Counted from the stretch's first letter, positions 41,534 through 51,273 are shown. The stretch is 55,425 nucleotides of DNA from Variovorax sp. N23 (GCF_025486315.1 NZ_JAOOPY010000023.1:1-55425); one strand, 5' to 3'. The notes: generated by a model not told the origin, from the letters alone. A program made the numbers and translations.

Positions 41534-42721
41534 ATGCTGATCGATTTCTTCTACACGCTGCGCTCGGCCAAGCTGCCGGTGTCGGTCAAGGAGTTCCTCA
41601 CCTTGCTGGAGGCGCTGCAGGCCGACGTCGTCGGGCCGAACTCCGACGGTGCCTACAGCCTGGACGACTTCTACTACCTGAGCCGCACCGCCCTGGTGAA
41701 GGACGAGAAGCACTTCGACAAGTTCGACCGCGCCTTCGCCGGTTACTTCAAGGGCGTCGACATGCTGACCGACTTCACCAAGGAAGTCCCGCTCGACTGG
41801 CTGCGCAAGACGCTGGAACGCGAGTTCTCCGCCGAGGAGAAGGCCAAGATCGAGAAGATGGGCTGGGACGAGCTCATGGACACGCTCAAGAAGCGCTTCG
41901 AGGAGCAGAAGGAACGCCACGAGGGTGGCAACAAGTGGATCGGCACCGGCGGCACCTCGCCCTTCGGCCACGGCGGCTACAACCCGCAGGGCGTGCGCAT
42001 CGGCGGAGCCGGCAAGAACAAGAGCGCGGTGAAGGTGTGGGACCAGCGTGCCTACAAGGACTACGACGACGGGCAGGAGCTCGGCACGCGCAACATCAAG
42101 GTCGCGCTGCGTCGGCTGCGCAAGTTCGCGCGCGAAGGCCATGAAGAAGAGCTGGACCTCGACGAGACGATCAGCAAGACCGCCGCCAACGCCGGCTACC
42201 TCGACATCAAGATGCGGCCCGAGCGCCACAACAACGTCAAGGTGCTGCTGCTGATGGACGTGGGCGGCACGATGGACGAGCACATCCAGCGCGTCGAGGA
42301 ATTGTTCTCGGCGGTCAAGACCGAGTTCAAGCACCTGGAGTTCTATTACTTCCACAACTGCGTCTATGACTTCATGTGGAAGAACAACCGGCGCCGCTAC
42401 TCCGAGAAGTTCGCGACCTGGGACATCCTGCGCAAGTACAACAAGGACTACAAGCTCATCTTCGTCGGCGACGCGACCATGAGCCCCTACGAGATCCTGC
42501 AGCCGGGCGGCAGCGTCGAATACAACAACGAGGAAGCCGGTGCCGAATGGCTGCAGCGCCTGACGCACACCTTCCCGAAGTTCGCCTGGATCAACCCCGA
42601 GCCGCAGGGCGTGTGGCAGTACCGCCAGAGCATCGCGGTCATCCAGCAGATGATGTCCAACCGCATGTACCCGCTGACCCTCAAGGGCCTCGAAGACGCC
42701 ATGCGGATGCTGTCGAAATAA
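41534..42721 (+). CDS. VWA-domain protein, CoxE-like
   Basis: A 395-residue protein with an N-terminal all-helical region (1-130), a glycine-rich linker with HGGYNPQG, and a C-terminal von Willebrand A domain. The MIDAS motif is degenerate: Asp242-Val-Gly-Gly-Thr246 instead of D-x-S-x-S. Similar D-x-G-G forms occur in CoxE-like proteins. IFVGDATMSPYEI and MYPLTLKGLEDAMRML are other family segments. It should be the partner of the MoxR ATPase three genes upstream. A GGAGG site precedes the ATG. No obvious client enzyme lies in the window. Confidence 0.88.
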   Translation: MLIDFFYTLRSAKLPVSVKEFLTLLEALQADVVGPNSDGAYSLDDFYYLSRTALVKDEKHFDKFDRAFAGYFKGVDMLTDFTKEVPLDWLRKTLEREFSAEEKAKIEKMGWDELMDTLKKRFEEQKERHEGGNKWIGTGGTSPFGHGGYNPQGVRIGGAGKNKSAVKVWDQRAYKDYDDGQELGTRNIKVALRRLRKFAREGHEEELDLDETISKTAANAGYLDIKMRPERHNNVKVLLLMDVGGTMDEHIQRVEELFSAVKTEFKHLEFYYFHNCVYDFMWKNNRRRYSEKFATWDILRKYNKDYKLIFVGDATMSPYEILQPGGSVEYNNEEAGAEWLQRLTHTFPKFAWINPEPQGVWQYRQSIAVIQQMMSNRMYPLTLKGLEDAMRMLSK

Positions 42722-42838
42722 CGGCACCCGCAAACGCGGTAAAAAGCCCTCGCCGTTTGAGTGCTTTTTGTTACAGTGTGGTGACGGCTTCACGGGGCGA
42801 GCGCTTCTCCCGGTGGTTGCCCATCGAGACCCAGCACC

Positions 42839-43729
42839 ATGCCTGCCCTCGCATCCGCCCTGCGCGACCCCGCTCCCCTGGGCCTCGTCCGAACCCGGCG
42901 GGCGGACTGCGTCACCCTCCGCGGCACGACGCTGCTGCTGGACGAACTGGTCGATCCGGCCTTCTTCACCCCCGAGGCGCGCCAGCGCCTGCGCGCACAG
43001 CTCACCGGCGCGGCCCCCTTCCCGCATCTGGTGGTCGACGGCCTCTTCAACCCGCAGTTGCTGACGCTGGTGCTCGAGGAGTTCGACACGCACCACAGCA
43101 CCGGCTGGTACGACGTGCAGAGCAGCTACGAGCGCACACGCCGCTCGGTGCTCGGCGCCACGCTCGGCCCGGCCACGCAACTCTATTTCGACCTGGTCAA
43201 TTCCGGCTGGTTCACCACCTGGCTGTCCGACGTGACCGGCACGCCCTACCTCATCCCCGACCCGCTTCGCCACGGTGGCGGGCTGCACGAAAGCCGCACC
43301 GGCGGCAGCTTCGCCGTGCACCGCGACTTCGACCGCCATCCGCACACCGGCCTGAAGAACGAGATGGTGTTCATCACCTACCTCAACCGCAACTGGCAGC
43401 CCGAATGGGGCTCGGCGCTCGAGTTGTGGGACGCCAAGAAAGGCCAGTGCGTCACCACCGTGCAGCCCGAGTTCGGCCGCACCTTGCTGCTGCCGCATGG
43501 CCCCAAGAGCTTCCACGGGCACCCCGTCCCGCTGCAGGCACCCGACGGGCGGCCACGCCGCTCGGTGGCCACGTACTTCTACACGGGCACGCCGGTGCCG
43601 GAGCAGGACCTGGATCGCTCGATCTCCATCTTCATCCAGCCGCGCCGCATCGACGCCGCCAAGGCGCTGCTGCGCCAGTGGGTGCCGCCGATCCTCTGGA
43701 GCTTCGCCAAGAAGGTCGCGCGCCGCTGA
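42839..43729 (+). CDS. 2-oxoglutarate-Fe(II)-dependent oxygenase
   Basis: A 296-residue double-stranded beta-helix oxygenase of the prolyl-4-hydroxylase-like 2OG-Fe(II) group. Likely iron ligands are His161 and Asp163 (VHRDFD) and the distal His226 (SFHGHP), with Arg240 or Arg241 binding 2-oxoglutarate. The segments GSFAVHRDFDRHPHT and LLLPHGPKSFHGHPVPL are typical. Members of the group hydroxylate proteins or secondary metabolites; the substrate is unknown. It stands alone, 117 bases after the VWA gene, and is followed by tamA in the same direction. Confidence 0.86.
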   Translation: MPALASALRDPAPLGLVRTRRADCVTLRGTTLLLDELVDPAFFTPEARQRLRAQLTGAAPFPHLVVDGLFNPQLLTLVLEEFDTHHSTGWYDVQSSYERTRRSVLGATLGPATQLYFDLVNSGWFTTWLSDVTGTPYLIPDPLRHGGGLHESRTGGSFAVHRDFDRHPHTGLKNEMVFITYLNRNWQPEWGSALELWDAKKGQCVTTVQPEFGRTLLLPHGPKSFHGHPVPLQAPDGRPRRSVATYFYTGTPVPEQDLDRSISIFIQPRRIDAAKALLRQWVPPILWSFAKKVARR

Positions 43730-43798
43730 ACCGAAGATGCGCCGCTGTCCGACGCGGGGCGCTCCGGGGCACGCCGGAACTGCTGTCAGAATGCAGCG

Positions 43799-45682
43799 AT
43801 GCTCAGGGTGGCTCCCCTTCAAACGCCGGCGTCATGGCCGGCGTTGCTTTTTGCAATCGTCCTTCTGCTGCAGGGATGCAGCCTGCTGCCGAAGAAGGAC
43901 GCGGGTACCGAGGACGGCCGGCAGCCGGTGGCCGCCGACGCCCCCTCGACCGGTGATGCCTTCACGCTGGAGGTGCGCGGCCCCGACGCGGTGCGCGACT
44001 ATCTGGCGCTGCACCTCGAGATCCAGCGCTACAGCAAGATTCCCGACCTGGGCGCGACCGAGCTGTCGCGGCTCATGGTCGCGGCCGAGGCCAATGCGCG
44101 CGAACTGCTCGGCACGCTGGGCTACTTCACGCCCACGCTCACGCTCGAACTGAACGAGACGCCCGGCGCCAAGGCGCCGCGTCAGGTCGTGGTGACCGTC
44201 GACCCCGGTCCGCCCACGCGCATCGGTGCCGTGGACATCGGCTTTCGCGGCGCCATCGCGGACGACCCGGCCGCCGCCGCCCAGCGCGAGGCGATCCGCG
44301 CGGCCTGGACGCTGCGCACCGGCCAGCTCTTCACGCAGCAGGCCTGGGACAACGCCAAGACCGTCGGCCTGCGCAGCCTGACGGCCAAGCGCTATGCCAC
44401 CGGCAGCGTCGCCACCAGCCGCACCGAGATCGATGCCGACAAGAGCGAGGCGAAGCTGGGCGTCAACTACGACTCGGGCCCGGCCTACCGCTTCGGCCCG
44501 CTCGACGTGCGCGGCGTGCAGCGCTACAGCGCCGACGGTACGCGCCGCATCGCCCGCGTGCCCACCGGCGCCGACTACGACCAGCAGAAGCTGCTCGACG
44601 CGCAGCAGCGCCTGGCCAGCAGCGGCTACTACGACTCGGTCTTCCTCACGCTCGACACCAACGTCACCGACCCGCAGGCCGCGCCCGTGATCGCGCAGGT
44701 GCGCGAGGCGCCGCTGCAGAAGGTCGTGGCGGGCGTGGGCTTCACCACCGACAGCGGCCCGCGCGTGTCGCTGGACCATGTGCACAACCAGATGCCGCTG
44801 CTCGGCTGGCGCGCGGTGTCGAAGCTGTCGATCGACCAGAAGACCCAGTCGCTGGGCACCGACTGGAACGGCATCCCCGACGACACCGGCTGGCGCTGGT
44901 TCGGCTCGGGCCTGCTCAAGCACGAAACCGCCGGCACCTACGACACCGACAGCGGCCGCGTGCGCGCCGGCCGCGGCCGCACGGGCGACCGCATCGAGCG
45001 CAGCCTGTTCCTGCAGTACGACTACGCGACCAACCAGGGGAGCGGCGCGCCACCGTCGGCCTCGGCCCTCAGCGCCAACTGGGGCTGGACCGGCCGCTAC
45101 TTCGACGACAACACCACGCCGACGCGCGGCCAGGGCCTGTCGCTCGAATTGGGCCTGGGCCAGACACTGATCGGCGAGCGCGCGCCGTTCATCCGCAGCT
45201 ACATCCGCTGGCTCGGCATCCTGCCCATCGGCACGGTGCAGGGCACCGATGGCGGTGCGGCGCGCAGCAGCCGCCTGCAGTTCCGCGCCGAAAGCGGCGC
45301 CGTCATCGCCCGCGACAACGCGCAGATCCCGACCACGCTGCTGTTCCTCACCGGTGGCGACACCACGGTGCGCGGCTACAGCTACCGGCAGATCGGCACC
45401 GAGCGCAGCGACGGCGCCATCGTGGCCGGCCGCTACCTCGGTGTCGGCAGCGTGGAATGGCAGCGACCGATCGTCTGGAACGGCAAGCTCAGCGACTTCG
45501 AGAGCGCCGTCTTCGTCGACGCCGGCTCGGTGGCCGACAAGTTCGGCGAACTCAAGGCCAAGGTCGGCACCGGCGTGGGCGTGCGCTGGCGCAGCCCCGT
45601 CGGCCCGGTGCAGGCCGACGTCGCCTACGGCGTCGACACGAAGAAGTACCGGCTGCATCTGCGGCTGGGCTTCAGCTTCTAG
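43799..45682 (+). CDS. tamA: TamA-type outer-membrane assembly protein
   Basis: A 627-residue BamA/TamA-family protein. Three POTRA-like repeats (about residues 50-280) precede a 16-stranded surface-antigen barrel ending in the C-terminal phenylalanine (LRLGFSF) used for barrel insertion. The barrel has the conserved LTGGDTTVRGYSYRQIG. With TamB it takes part in outer-membrane protein insertion and lipid homeostasis. Unusually, the signal peptide carries a lipobox, LLLQGCS with Cys27, so it may be lipidated. The ATG is ten residues before the hydrophobic core. tamB starts ten bases after the stop. Confidence 0.93.
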   Translation: MLRVAPLQTPASWPALLFAIVLLLQGCSLLPKKDAGTEDGRQPVAADAPSTGDAFTLEVRGPDAVRDYLALHLEIQRYSKIPDLGATELSRLMVAAEANARELLGTLGYFTPTLTLELNETPGAKAPRQVVVTVDPGPPTRIGAVDIGFRGAIADDPAAAAQREAIRAAWTLRTGQLFTQQAWDNAKTVGLRSLTAKRYATGSVATSRTEIDADKSEAKLGVNYDSGPAYRFGPLDVRGVQRYSADGTRRIARVPTGADYDQQKLLDAQQRLASSGYYDSVFLTLDTNVTDPQAAPVIAQVREAPLQKVVAGVGFTTDSGPRVSLDHVHNQMPLLGWRAVSKLSIDQKTQSLGTDWNGIPDDTGWRWFGSGLLKHETAGTYDTDSGRVRAGRGRTGDRIERSLFLQYDYATNQGSGAPPSASALSANWGWTGRYFDDNTTPTRGQGLSLELGLGQTLIGERAPFIRSYIRWLGILPIGTVQGTDGGAARSSRLQFRAESGAVIARDNAQIPTTLLFLTGGDTTVRGYSYRQIGTERSDGAIVAGRYLGVGSVEWQRPIVWNGKLSDFESAVFVDAGSVADKFGELKAKVGTGVGVRWRSPVGPVQADVAYGVDTKKYRLHLRLGFSF

Positions 45683-45692
45683 GCACGACCGC

Positions 45693-48600
45693 ATGCAGCC
45701 GAACGAAACGCCCACCCCGCCACCGCCGCGACGCCGGTCGCGCGCGCGCCGCGTGCTGCGCGGGCTGGCATGGGCCTTCGCGACGCTCGTCGTCCTGCTG
45801 ATCACGATCGGCGCGGGTGCCTGGTGGTGGCTGGGCTCCGACCAGTCGCTCGCCTATGCGCTCGCCAAGGCCGCGCGCTACATGCCGGCCGGCCAGACGC
45901 TGCAGAGCCGCGATGTGCGCGGCTCGCTGCGCACCGGCGGACGCATCGGCTACCTGCAGTGGCAGAGCCCCACGCTGTCTGTCGAAGTGCACGATGCCGC
46001 GATCGGCTGGACGCTCAAGCCGCTGTTCCAGCGCAAGGTGCAGCTGGGCGAGGTCGTCGCCAAAGAGGTGCTGATCGAGCGCCGCGGCCCCGCGCCCGAC
46101 ACCAGCGCGCCGCTGCAGCCGCTCGCGCAACTGGTGCTGCCGGTGGATGTCGACCTGCCCTTTCGCATCGGCACCGTCCGCTGGGCCGGGCCGCCGGTGG
46201 TCGAGGCGAAGAACCTCGCCGGCCACTACGTCTACGCACAACGCCAGCACACGCTGAACGTCGATGGCGTCGACCTGGCAGACGGCCACTACAGCGCGCG
46301 CGTCGGGCTGCAGGGCGACGCGCCGATGGCGCTCGACCTGGCGCTCGACGGCCGCGTGCGCGCGCCGTTGGCCGAAGGCCGCAGCATCGATGTGCTGGCC
46401 ACCGCCACGGCCAAGGGCACGCTGGCGGGTGCCGACGCCCGGCTGGCCATCGCCGCCGACCTGAAGCCCGCCGAGCAGGACGCCACCGCCCCCATGCAGG
46501 CGCAGTTGCAGGCCCACATCGCGCCGTGGCAGCCGCAGCCGGTGATCGACGCCAACGCCGACCTGCGCAACGTCGACCTCGCGCGCCTCTGGCCCACCGC
46601 CCCGGCCACGCTGCTGAGCGGCCAGGTGCTGGCCGGCCCCGGCGCGGCCGGCAGCGGCGTGCAGTGGCAGGCCAGCGCCGACATCCGCAACGCCCTGCCC
46701 GGCCCGTGGGACCAGGGCAAGCTGCCGGTGGAACGCGTCGAGGCCCGCACCACCTACGACGGCACCACCTGGACCGTGCCCGGCGCCACGGTGCACACCG
46801 GCGGCGGCCGCATCGACGCCGAAGGCGACTGGAGCCCGGCCCCGATGCCGTGGGCCGTGCGCGCCACCGTGCGCAATGTGCAGCCGGGCGCCCTGCACAC
46901 GCAACTGGCCGGCGCACCGGTCGGCGGCAAGGCCGAGGTCGAGCAGCGCGACGGTGCGCTGGCCTTCGACGTGGCGTTGCAGGCGCAGGGCACGGCCGGC
47001 AGCGCCGCGCTGCAGGGCCTGCGGCTCGACCGCGTCGTGGCGCAGGGGCAGTGGAAAGACGAGGTGCTCGACCTGCGCACGCTGCGCGTCGAGGCGGCGC
47101 AGGCCAGCGTCGCCGGCACGCTGCAGGCCCGCATCGCCGAACGCGCCGGCAGCGGCGACCTGAAGCTGGTGCTGCCGGGCGGCAATGCACAGGTCGCCGG
47201 CCGCATCGCGCCGGCGCAGGGCCGCGGCCAGATCGACGCACAGATCGACAACGCCGCCACGCTGCAGCGCTGGGTCGAAACGCTGCCCGGCCTGGGCAAG
47301 GTCTTCGCCGGTGCCAGTGCCGAAGGCAGCGCACGCCTGGACGCCCGCTGGGACGGCGGCTGGGAAGCCGTGCAGCGCCGGCTGCAGAACGCGACCACCC
47401 CTGCGCCGCGCGGCACCGCCGAGCCCACCGTGCAGGCCACGCTCACCGTGCCGCGGCTCGATGTACGTCTGCCTGCGGCACCGGTGCCCGCCGGCAGCGT
47501 GCCGCCCCCGCCGGCCCTGCCCGTGCAGTTGCGCGGCCTGCGCGCCGAGCTGTCCGGCAGCCTGGCGCAGGCCACGCTGGCGCTGCAGGGCGAGGCGACC
47601 CGCGGCACGCAGAAGATGACGCTCGACACCCGTGCCAGCGGCGCGCTCGAAGGCGCAGGCCGCTGGCGCGCGGCGCTGGCCAGCCTGCGCGTGCAGGCAC
47701 AGGACAGCACCCGCCCCGGCCCATGGACCGTGGCGCTGAGCGCGCCGCTCGACGCCAACGTGCGCAGCACCGCCGGCGGCATCGAAGTCGACACCTCCGC
47801 CGGCGGCGCCACGCTGCAGGGGCCGGTGCCCGGCACCGTGCGCATCGACTGGGCGCCGGTGCGCTTCCGCCAGACCGGTGCCACCGGGCAGCGCGCCTTC
47901 CGCCTGCAATCGAAGGGCCGCATGCAGGGCCTGCCGATGGCCTGGGCCGAGGCCATGGACAGCAACAGCTCGCTCGCCAGCATGGGCGTGACCGGCGACC
48001 TGATCTTCGACGGCGACTGGGACATCGAGGCCGGCGACGCCCTGCGCGCCGACCTGCGCCTGGCGCGCCGCAGCGGCGACATCCGCGTGCAGGCCGGCGA
48101 GGCCGCGCTCGTCACCCGCATCGAAAGCCGCGGCACCGGCGCCAAGAGCGAGATCAAGATGGTCACCAGCACCGGCAACATCGAAGGCCCGAGCACGCCC
48201 GCCGGCCTGCGCCAGGCCGAGCTGCGCCTTGAGGCGCGCGGCGAATCGGTGCAGGCCAGGCTGGTGTGGGACAGCCTGCGCGCCGGCAGCATCGACGCGA
48301 ACATCGGCACCCGCGTGCTGCAGCGCGACGGCGGCTGGCAGTGGCCGGCCGATGCGCCACTGACCGGCGCGGTGAAGGCGCGCATGCCGAGCCTGGGCGT
48401 CTGGTCGATGCTGGCGCCGCCGGGCTGGCGCGTCGCCGGCACGCTCGACGCCGACGCCACGCTGTCGGGCAGCCGCACCGAACCGCGCTGGAACGGCACG
48501 CTGGCGGCCGACCAGCTCGCCCTGCGCGCCCTGGTCGAAGGGCTCGACCTGCGCGACGGCCGGCTGCGCGCCACGCTGTCGGGCACCCGCGTCGACATCA

Positions 48601-49772
48601 CCGAATTCACGCTCAAGGGCGGCCGCGGCAGCAGCGCACGCATCGCCGGCCAGAGCGGCAACGTCAGCACCAGCGCGAGCGAAGCGGCACGCGACGGTGG
48701 CACGCTGTCGGCCACCGGCCAGATGAGCTGGCGCGCGGTGCCTGCCGGCAGCAGCGCCTCGGGCATCCGCATGGACCTGCGCGGCCAGCTGCGCAGCCTG
48801 CGCCTGCTGGTGCGCTCCGACCGGCAGATCACGGTGTCGGGCGACCTGCAGGCGGGCCTGGCCGACGGCCAGTTCACCGTGCGCGGCAAGATCGACACCG
48901 AGCGCGCCGTGATCATCCTGCCCGACGAGAGCGCGCCCAGCCTGGGCAGCGACGTGGTCGTGCGCTCCGCCGCCAAGACCGCCGAAGCCGCTGCCACCGC
49001 GCAGCGCGACGCCGCCCGCGCCACCGCAGCCGCCGCCAAGCCGCAGACGGCCAAGGCGCCCGACGTGGCCGTGACCTTCGACCTGGGCAAGGACTTCGCC
49101 GTGCAGGGCCGCGGCATCACGACCCGGCTCGAGGGCCAGCTGGACATCCGCAGCACCTCGCTCACCGCGCCGCCGCGCATCACCGGCGAAGTCCGCACCG
49201 TCAAGGGCCAGTACCGCGCCTACGGCCAGCAGCTCGACGTCGAGACCGGCCTGGCGCGCTTCAACGGCCCGGTCGACAACCCGGCGCTCGACATCCTGGC
49301 GATCCGGCCGAACATCACGCAGCGCGCCGGCGTGCAGATCACGGGCTCGGCCCAGTCGCCGCGCGTCAAGCTGTATTCAGAGCCCGTGCTGTCGGACGTC
49401 GAGACGCTGTCGTGGGTGGTGCTGGGCCGCGCGTCGGCCAGCAGCGGCGGCGAATCGATCCTGATGCAGCAGGCCGCCCTTGCCCTGCTCGGCGGCCTCG
49501 GCAAGGGCGGCTCCGGCGGCAGTCTGGCGAGCCGGCTGGGCCTCGACGAGATCGGCTTCAAGGGCCCCTCCGCTGGCGGCGAACTGCGCGAGTCGGCCGT
49601 CACCCTGGGCAAGCGCCTGTCGAGCGACTTCTACGTCACCTACGAAAGCAGCCTGGCGGGCATGCTGGGCACGATCTACATCTTCTACGACCTGACCCAG
49701 CGCCTCACCCTGCGCGGCCAGGCCGGCATCCAGAGCGGCGTCGACCTGATCTACACGCTGAAGTACGACTGA
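45693..49772 (+). CDS. tamB: TamB-type translocation and assembly module protein (AsmA-like)
   Basis: A 1359-residue inner-membrane-anchored, periplasm-spanning protein of the TamB/DUF490 family. One helix near residues 24-46 (WAFATLVVLLITIGAGAWWWLG) is followed by a long stretch of beta-rich repeats with alternating hydrophobic residues. The conserved DUF490 domain ends the protein: ARFNGPVDNPALDILAIRP, WVVLGRAS, and a C-terminal YIFYDLTQRLTLRGQAG. TamB bridges to TamA and is linked to phospholipid transport. An Ala/Lys-rich insertion occurs near residue 1100. It is transcribed with tamA and is followed by tRNA-Arg. Confidence 0.93.
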   Translation: MQPNETPTPPPPRRRSRARRVLRGLAWAFATLVVLLITIGAGAWWWLGSDQSLAYALAKAARYMPAGQTLQSRDVRGSLRTGGRIGYLQWQSPTLSVEVHDAAIGWTLKPLFQRKVQLGEVVAKEVLIERRGPAPDTSAPLQPLAQLVLPVDVDLPFRIGTVRWAGPPVVEAKNLAGHYVYAQRQHTLNVDGVDLADGHYSARVGLQGDAPMALDLALDGRVRAPLAEGRSIDVLATATAKGTLAGADARLAIAADLKPAEQDATAPMQAQLQAHIAPWQPQPVIDANADLRNVDLARLWPTAPATLLSGQVLAGPGAAGSGVQWQASADIRNALPGPWDQGKLPVERVEARTTYDGTTWTVPGATVHTGGGRIDAEGDWSPAPMPWAVRATVRNVQPGALHTQLAGAPVGGKAEVEQRDGALAFDVALQAQGTAGSAALQGLRLDRVVAQGQWKDEVLDLRTLRVEAAQASVAGTLQARIAERAGSGDLKLVLPGGNAQVAGRIAPAQGRGQIDAQIDNAATLQRWVETLPGLGKVFAGASAEGSARLDARWDGGWEAVQRRLQNATTPAPRGTAEPTVQATLTVPRLDVRLPAAPVPAGSVPPPPALPVQLRGLRAELSGSLAQATLALQGEATRGTQKMTLDTRASGALEGAGRWRAALASLRVQAQDSTRPGPWTVALSAPLDANVRSTAGGIEVDTSAGGATLQGPVPGTVRIDWAPVRFRQTGATGQRAFRLQSKGRMQGLPMAWAEAMDSNSSLASMGVTGDLIFDGDWDIEAGDALRADLRLARRSGDIRVQAGEAALVTRIESRGTGAKSEIKMVTSTGNIEGPSTPAGLRQAELRLEARGESVQARLVWDSLRAGSIDANIGTRVLQRDGGWQWPADAPLTGAVKARMPSLGVWSMLAPPGWRVAGTLDADATLSGSRTEPRWNGTLAADQLALRALVEGLDLRDGRLRATLSGTRVDITEFTLKGGRGSSARIAGQSGNVSTSASEAARDGGTLSATGQMSWRAVPAGSSASGIRMDLRGQLRSLRLLVRSDRQITVSGDLQAGLADGQFTVRGKIDTERAVIILPDESAPSLGSDVVVRSAAKTAEAAATAQRDAARATAAAAKPQTAKAPDVAVTFDLGKDFAVQGRGITTRLEGQLDIRSTSLTAPPRITGEVRTVKGQYRAYGQQLDVETGLARFNGPVDNPALDILAIRPNITQRAGVQITGSAQSPRVKLYSEPVLSDVETLSWVVLGRASASSGGESILMQQAALALLGGLGKGGSGGSLASRLGLDEIGFKGPSAGGELRESAVTLGKRLSSDFYVTYESSLAGMLGTIYIFYDLTQRLTLRGQAGIQSGVDLIYTLKYD

Positions 49773-49800
49773 CGAACTGCTAAAGTCGCGGCTGCCCAGC

Positions 49801-49875
49801 GTCCTCGTAGTTCAATGGATAGAACGGGGTCCTCCTAAGACTCAGATACAGGTTCGATTCCTGTCGAGGGCACCA
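49801..49875 (+). tRNA. tRNA-Arg (CCU)
   Basis: The sequence folds as a complete cloverleaf. The acceptor stem is GTCCTCG/CGAGGGC with one G-T pair, the D-stem GTTC/GAAC and the anticodon stem GGGTC/GACTC. The anticodon is CCT at 49834-49836, the T-loop TTCGATT, the discriminator A, and the CCA encoded. The integrase gene begins 175 bases beyond, so the 3' end is probably the attachment site of the island. Confidence 0.95.
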
Positions 49876-49912
49876 AAGGCCCGGTTTACCGCGCATCACC
49901 AAGCATCAGAAG

Positions 49913-49942
49913 CCCGCACGCTCCCCGGCGTAGCGGGTTTTT
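49913..49942 (+). terminator. Terminator after tRNA-Arg
   Basis: CCCGC and GCGGG form a stem that continues inward as ACGC/GCGT with one bulged A, followed by TTTTTCTTT. It ends the tRNA transcript before the integrase. Confidence 0.75.
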
Positions 49943-50003
49943 CTTTGCGTCACCCCGTCGTACGGCGTAGCATCCAATCTCAAAGAAATACCGTTACTTT
50001 TCC

Positions 50004-50036
50004 CGGTATCCCAAAAAGGCCGGCGACGGGATACCG
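50004..50036. promoter_or_regulatory. Inverted repeat with extra half-site before the integrase
   Basis: CGGTATCCC and GGGATACCG are perfect 9-bp arms around 15 bases, ending just before the integrase ribosome site. A further direct copy of the arm core, ATACCGT, occurs at 49988-49994. The set could be arm-type integrase binding sites or an operator controlling integrase expression. Confidence 0.5.
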
Positions 50037-50049
50037 TCAAGGAGCATCA

Positions 50050-51273
50050 ATGGCGCTTACAGACACATTCGTTCGGCAGGTCAAGGCGACAGAGAAGGCC
50101 ATCGGGGACAAATACGCCGACGGTGGAGGGATGTACCTGCTGGTGAAGGCAGCCGGGAAGTACTGGCGGATGGACTACTCGTATGCCGGCAAGCGCAAGA
50201 CGCTGGCGCTGGGCACCTATCCCGAGGTTTCGCTGGCCAAGGCTCGCGATCGTCGGGCAGTAGCCCGCGAACTACTCGCCGACGGCACCGACCCAAGCGC
50301 GGCGAAGCGCGCTGAGAAGCAAGCGCGCGCTAACTCGGCTGCAAGCACGTTCGAGGTTGTCGCTCGCGAATGGCTCTCCAAGACGGCGGCCAAGCGCAAG
50401 GCGATCACTCAGGCGAAGGTGAAGACCTGGCTGGAGAAGGACGTTTTTCCCTTCATCGGCAGCCTGCCGATATCAGCCATCGGGCCGCGCGACATCCTTG
50501 AGCGCGTCGTGCGAAAGCTCGAGGCACGAGGAGCGATCGACACCGCTCACCGGATCAAGCAGCTTTGCGGCCAGGTGTTCCGGTTCGCTGTGGTGTCCGG
50601 GCTTGTGGAACGCGACGTGACCTCGGACTTGCGCGAGGCGCTCGCAGTGAAGGCCGGCAAGCACTTCGCAGCGATCACAGAGCCCACGCCCGCGGGCGGC
50701 CTCATGCGCTCCATTCATGTGTACAGCGGGCACCCCTGCACCGTGGCAGCTCTGAAGCTTTCGCCGCTGGTGTTCGTGCGGCCTGGTGAACTGCGCACGG
50801 CCGAGTGGGCAGAGTTTGATCTGGACGGCGCCGAGTGGCGCATTCCCGGATCCAAGATGAAGATGAAGGTCGACCACATCGTTCCGCTATCGGCCCAAGC
50901 TGTGGAGATCCTCCGTGCGCTGCATCCGATTTCCGGCCACGGACGCTATGTGTTTCCCAGCATCAGGACTGGCGAGCGCCCGATGAGCGAAAACACGATC
51001 AATGCCGCCTTGCGCGGCATGGGCTACAGCACGGAGGTTCACACCGCACACGGCTTCCGAGCAATGGCGCGGACCATCATGGACGAGGTGCTTGGAGAGC
51101 GCGTCGACTTCATCGAGCACCAGCTCTCGCACATGGTGAAGGATGCCAACGGCCGCGCGTACAACCGCACTGCCCACCTCCCTGCGCGCCGCGAAATGAT
51201 GCAGCGTTGGGCCGACTACCTCGACAAGCTGCGGATCGGCGCCAAGGTGATTCCGATCAGCCGAGCCGCATGA
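50050..51273 (+). CDS. Tyrosine integrase with DUF4102 arm-binding domain
   Basis: A 407-residue site-specific recombinase of the P4-integrase type. The N-terminal arm-binding domain includes LLVKAAGKYWRMDYSYAGKRKTLALGTYPEVSLAKAR. Core-binding and catalytic domains follow, with Arg244 (RPGELR), lysines near 270, His334 and Arg337 (TAHGFRAM), His361 (HQLSH) and nucleophile Tyr371 (RAYNRT). All catalytic residues are present, so the element may still be mobile. An AAGGAG site precedes the ATG. The stop overlaps the start of a small lipoprotein gene (ATGA). Confidence 0.95.
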   Translation: MALTDTFVRQVKATEKAIGDKYADGGGMYLLVKAAGKYWRMDYSYAGKRKTLALGTYPEVSLAKARDRRAVARELLADGTDPSAAKRAEKQARANSAASTFEVVAREWLSKTAAKRKAITQAKVKTWLEKDVFPFIGSLPISAIGPRDILERVVRKLEARGAIDTAHRIKQLCGQVFRFAVVSGLVERDVTSDLREALAVKAGKHFAAITEPTPAGGLMRSIHVYSGHPCTVAALKLSPLVFVRPGELRTAEWAEFDLDGAEWRIPGSKMKMKVDHIVPLSAQAVEILRALHPISGHGRYVFPSIRTGERPMSENTINAALRGMGYSTEVHTAHGFRAMARTIMDEVLGERVDFIEHQLSHMVKDANGRAYNRTAHLPARREMMQRWADYLDKLRIGAKVIPISRAA

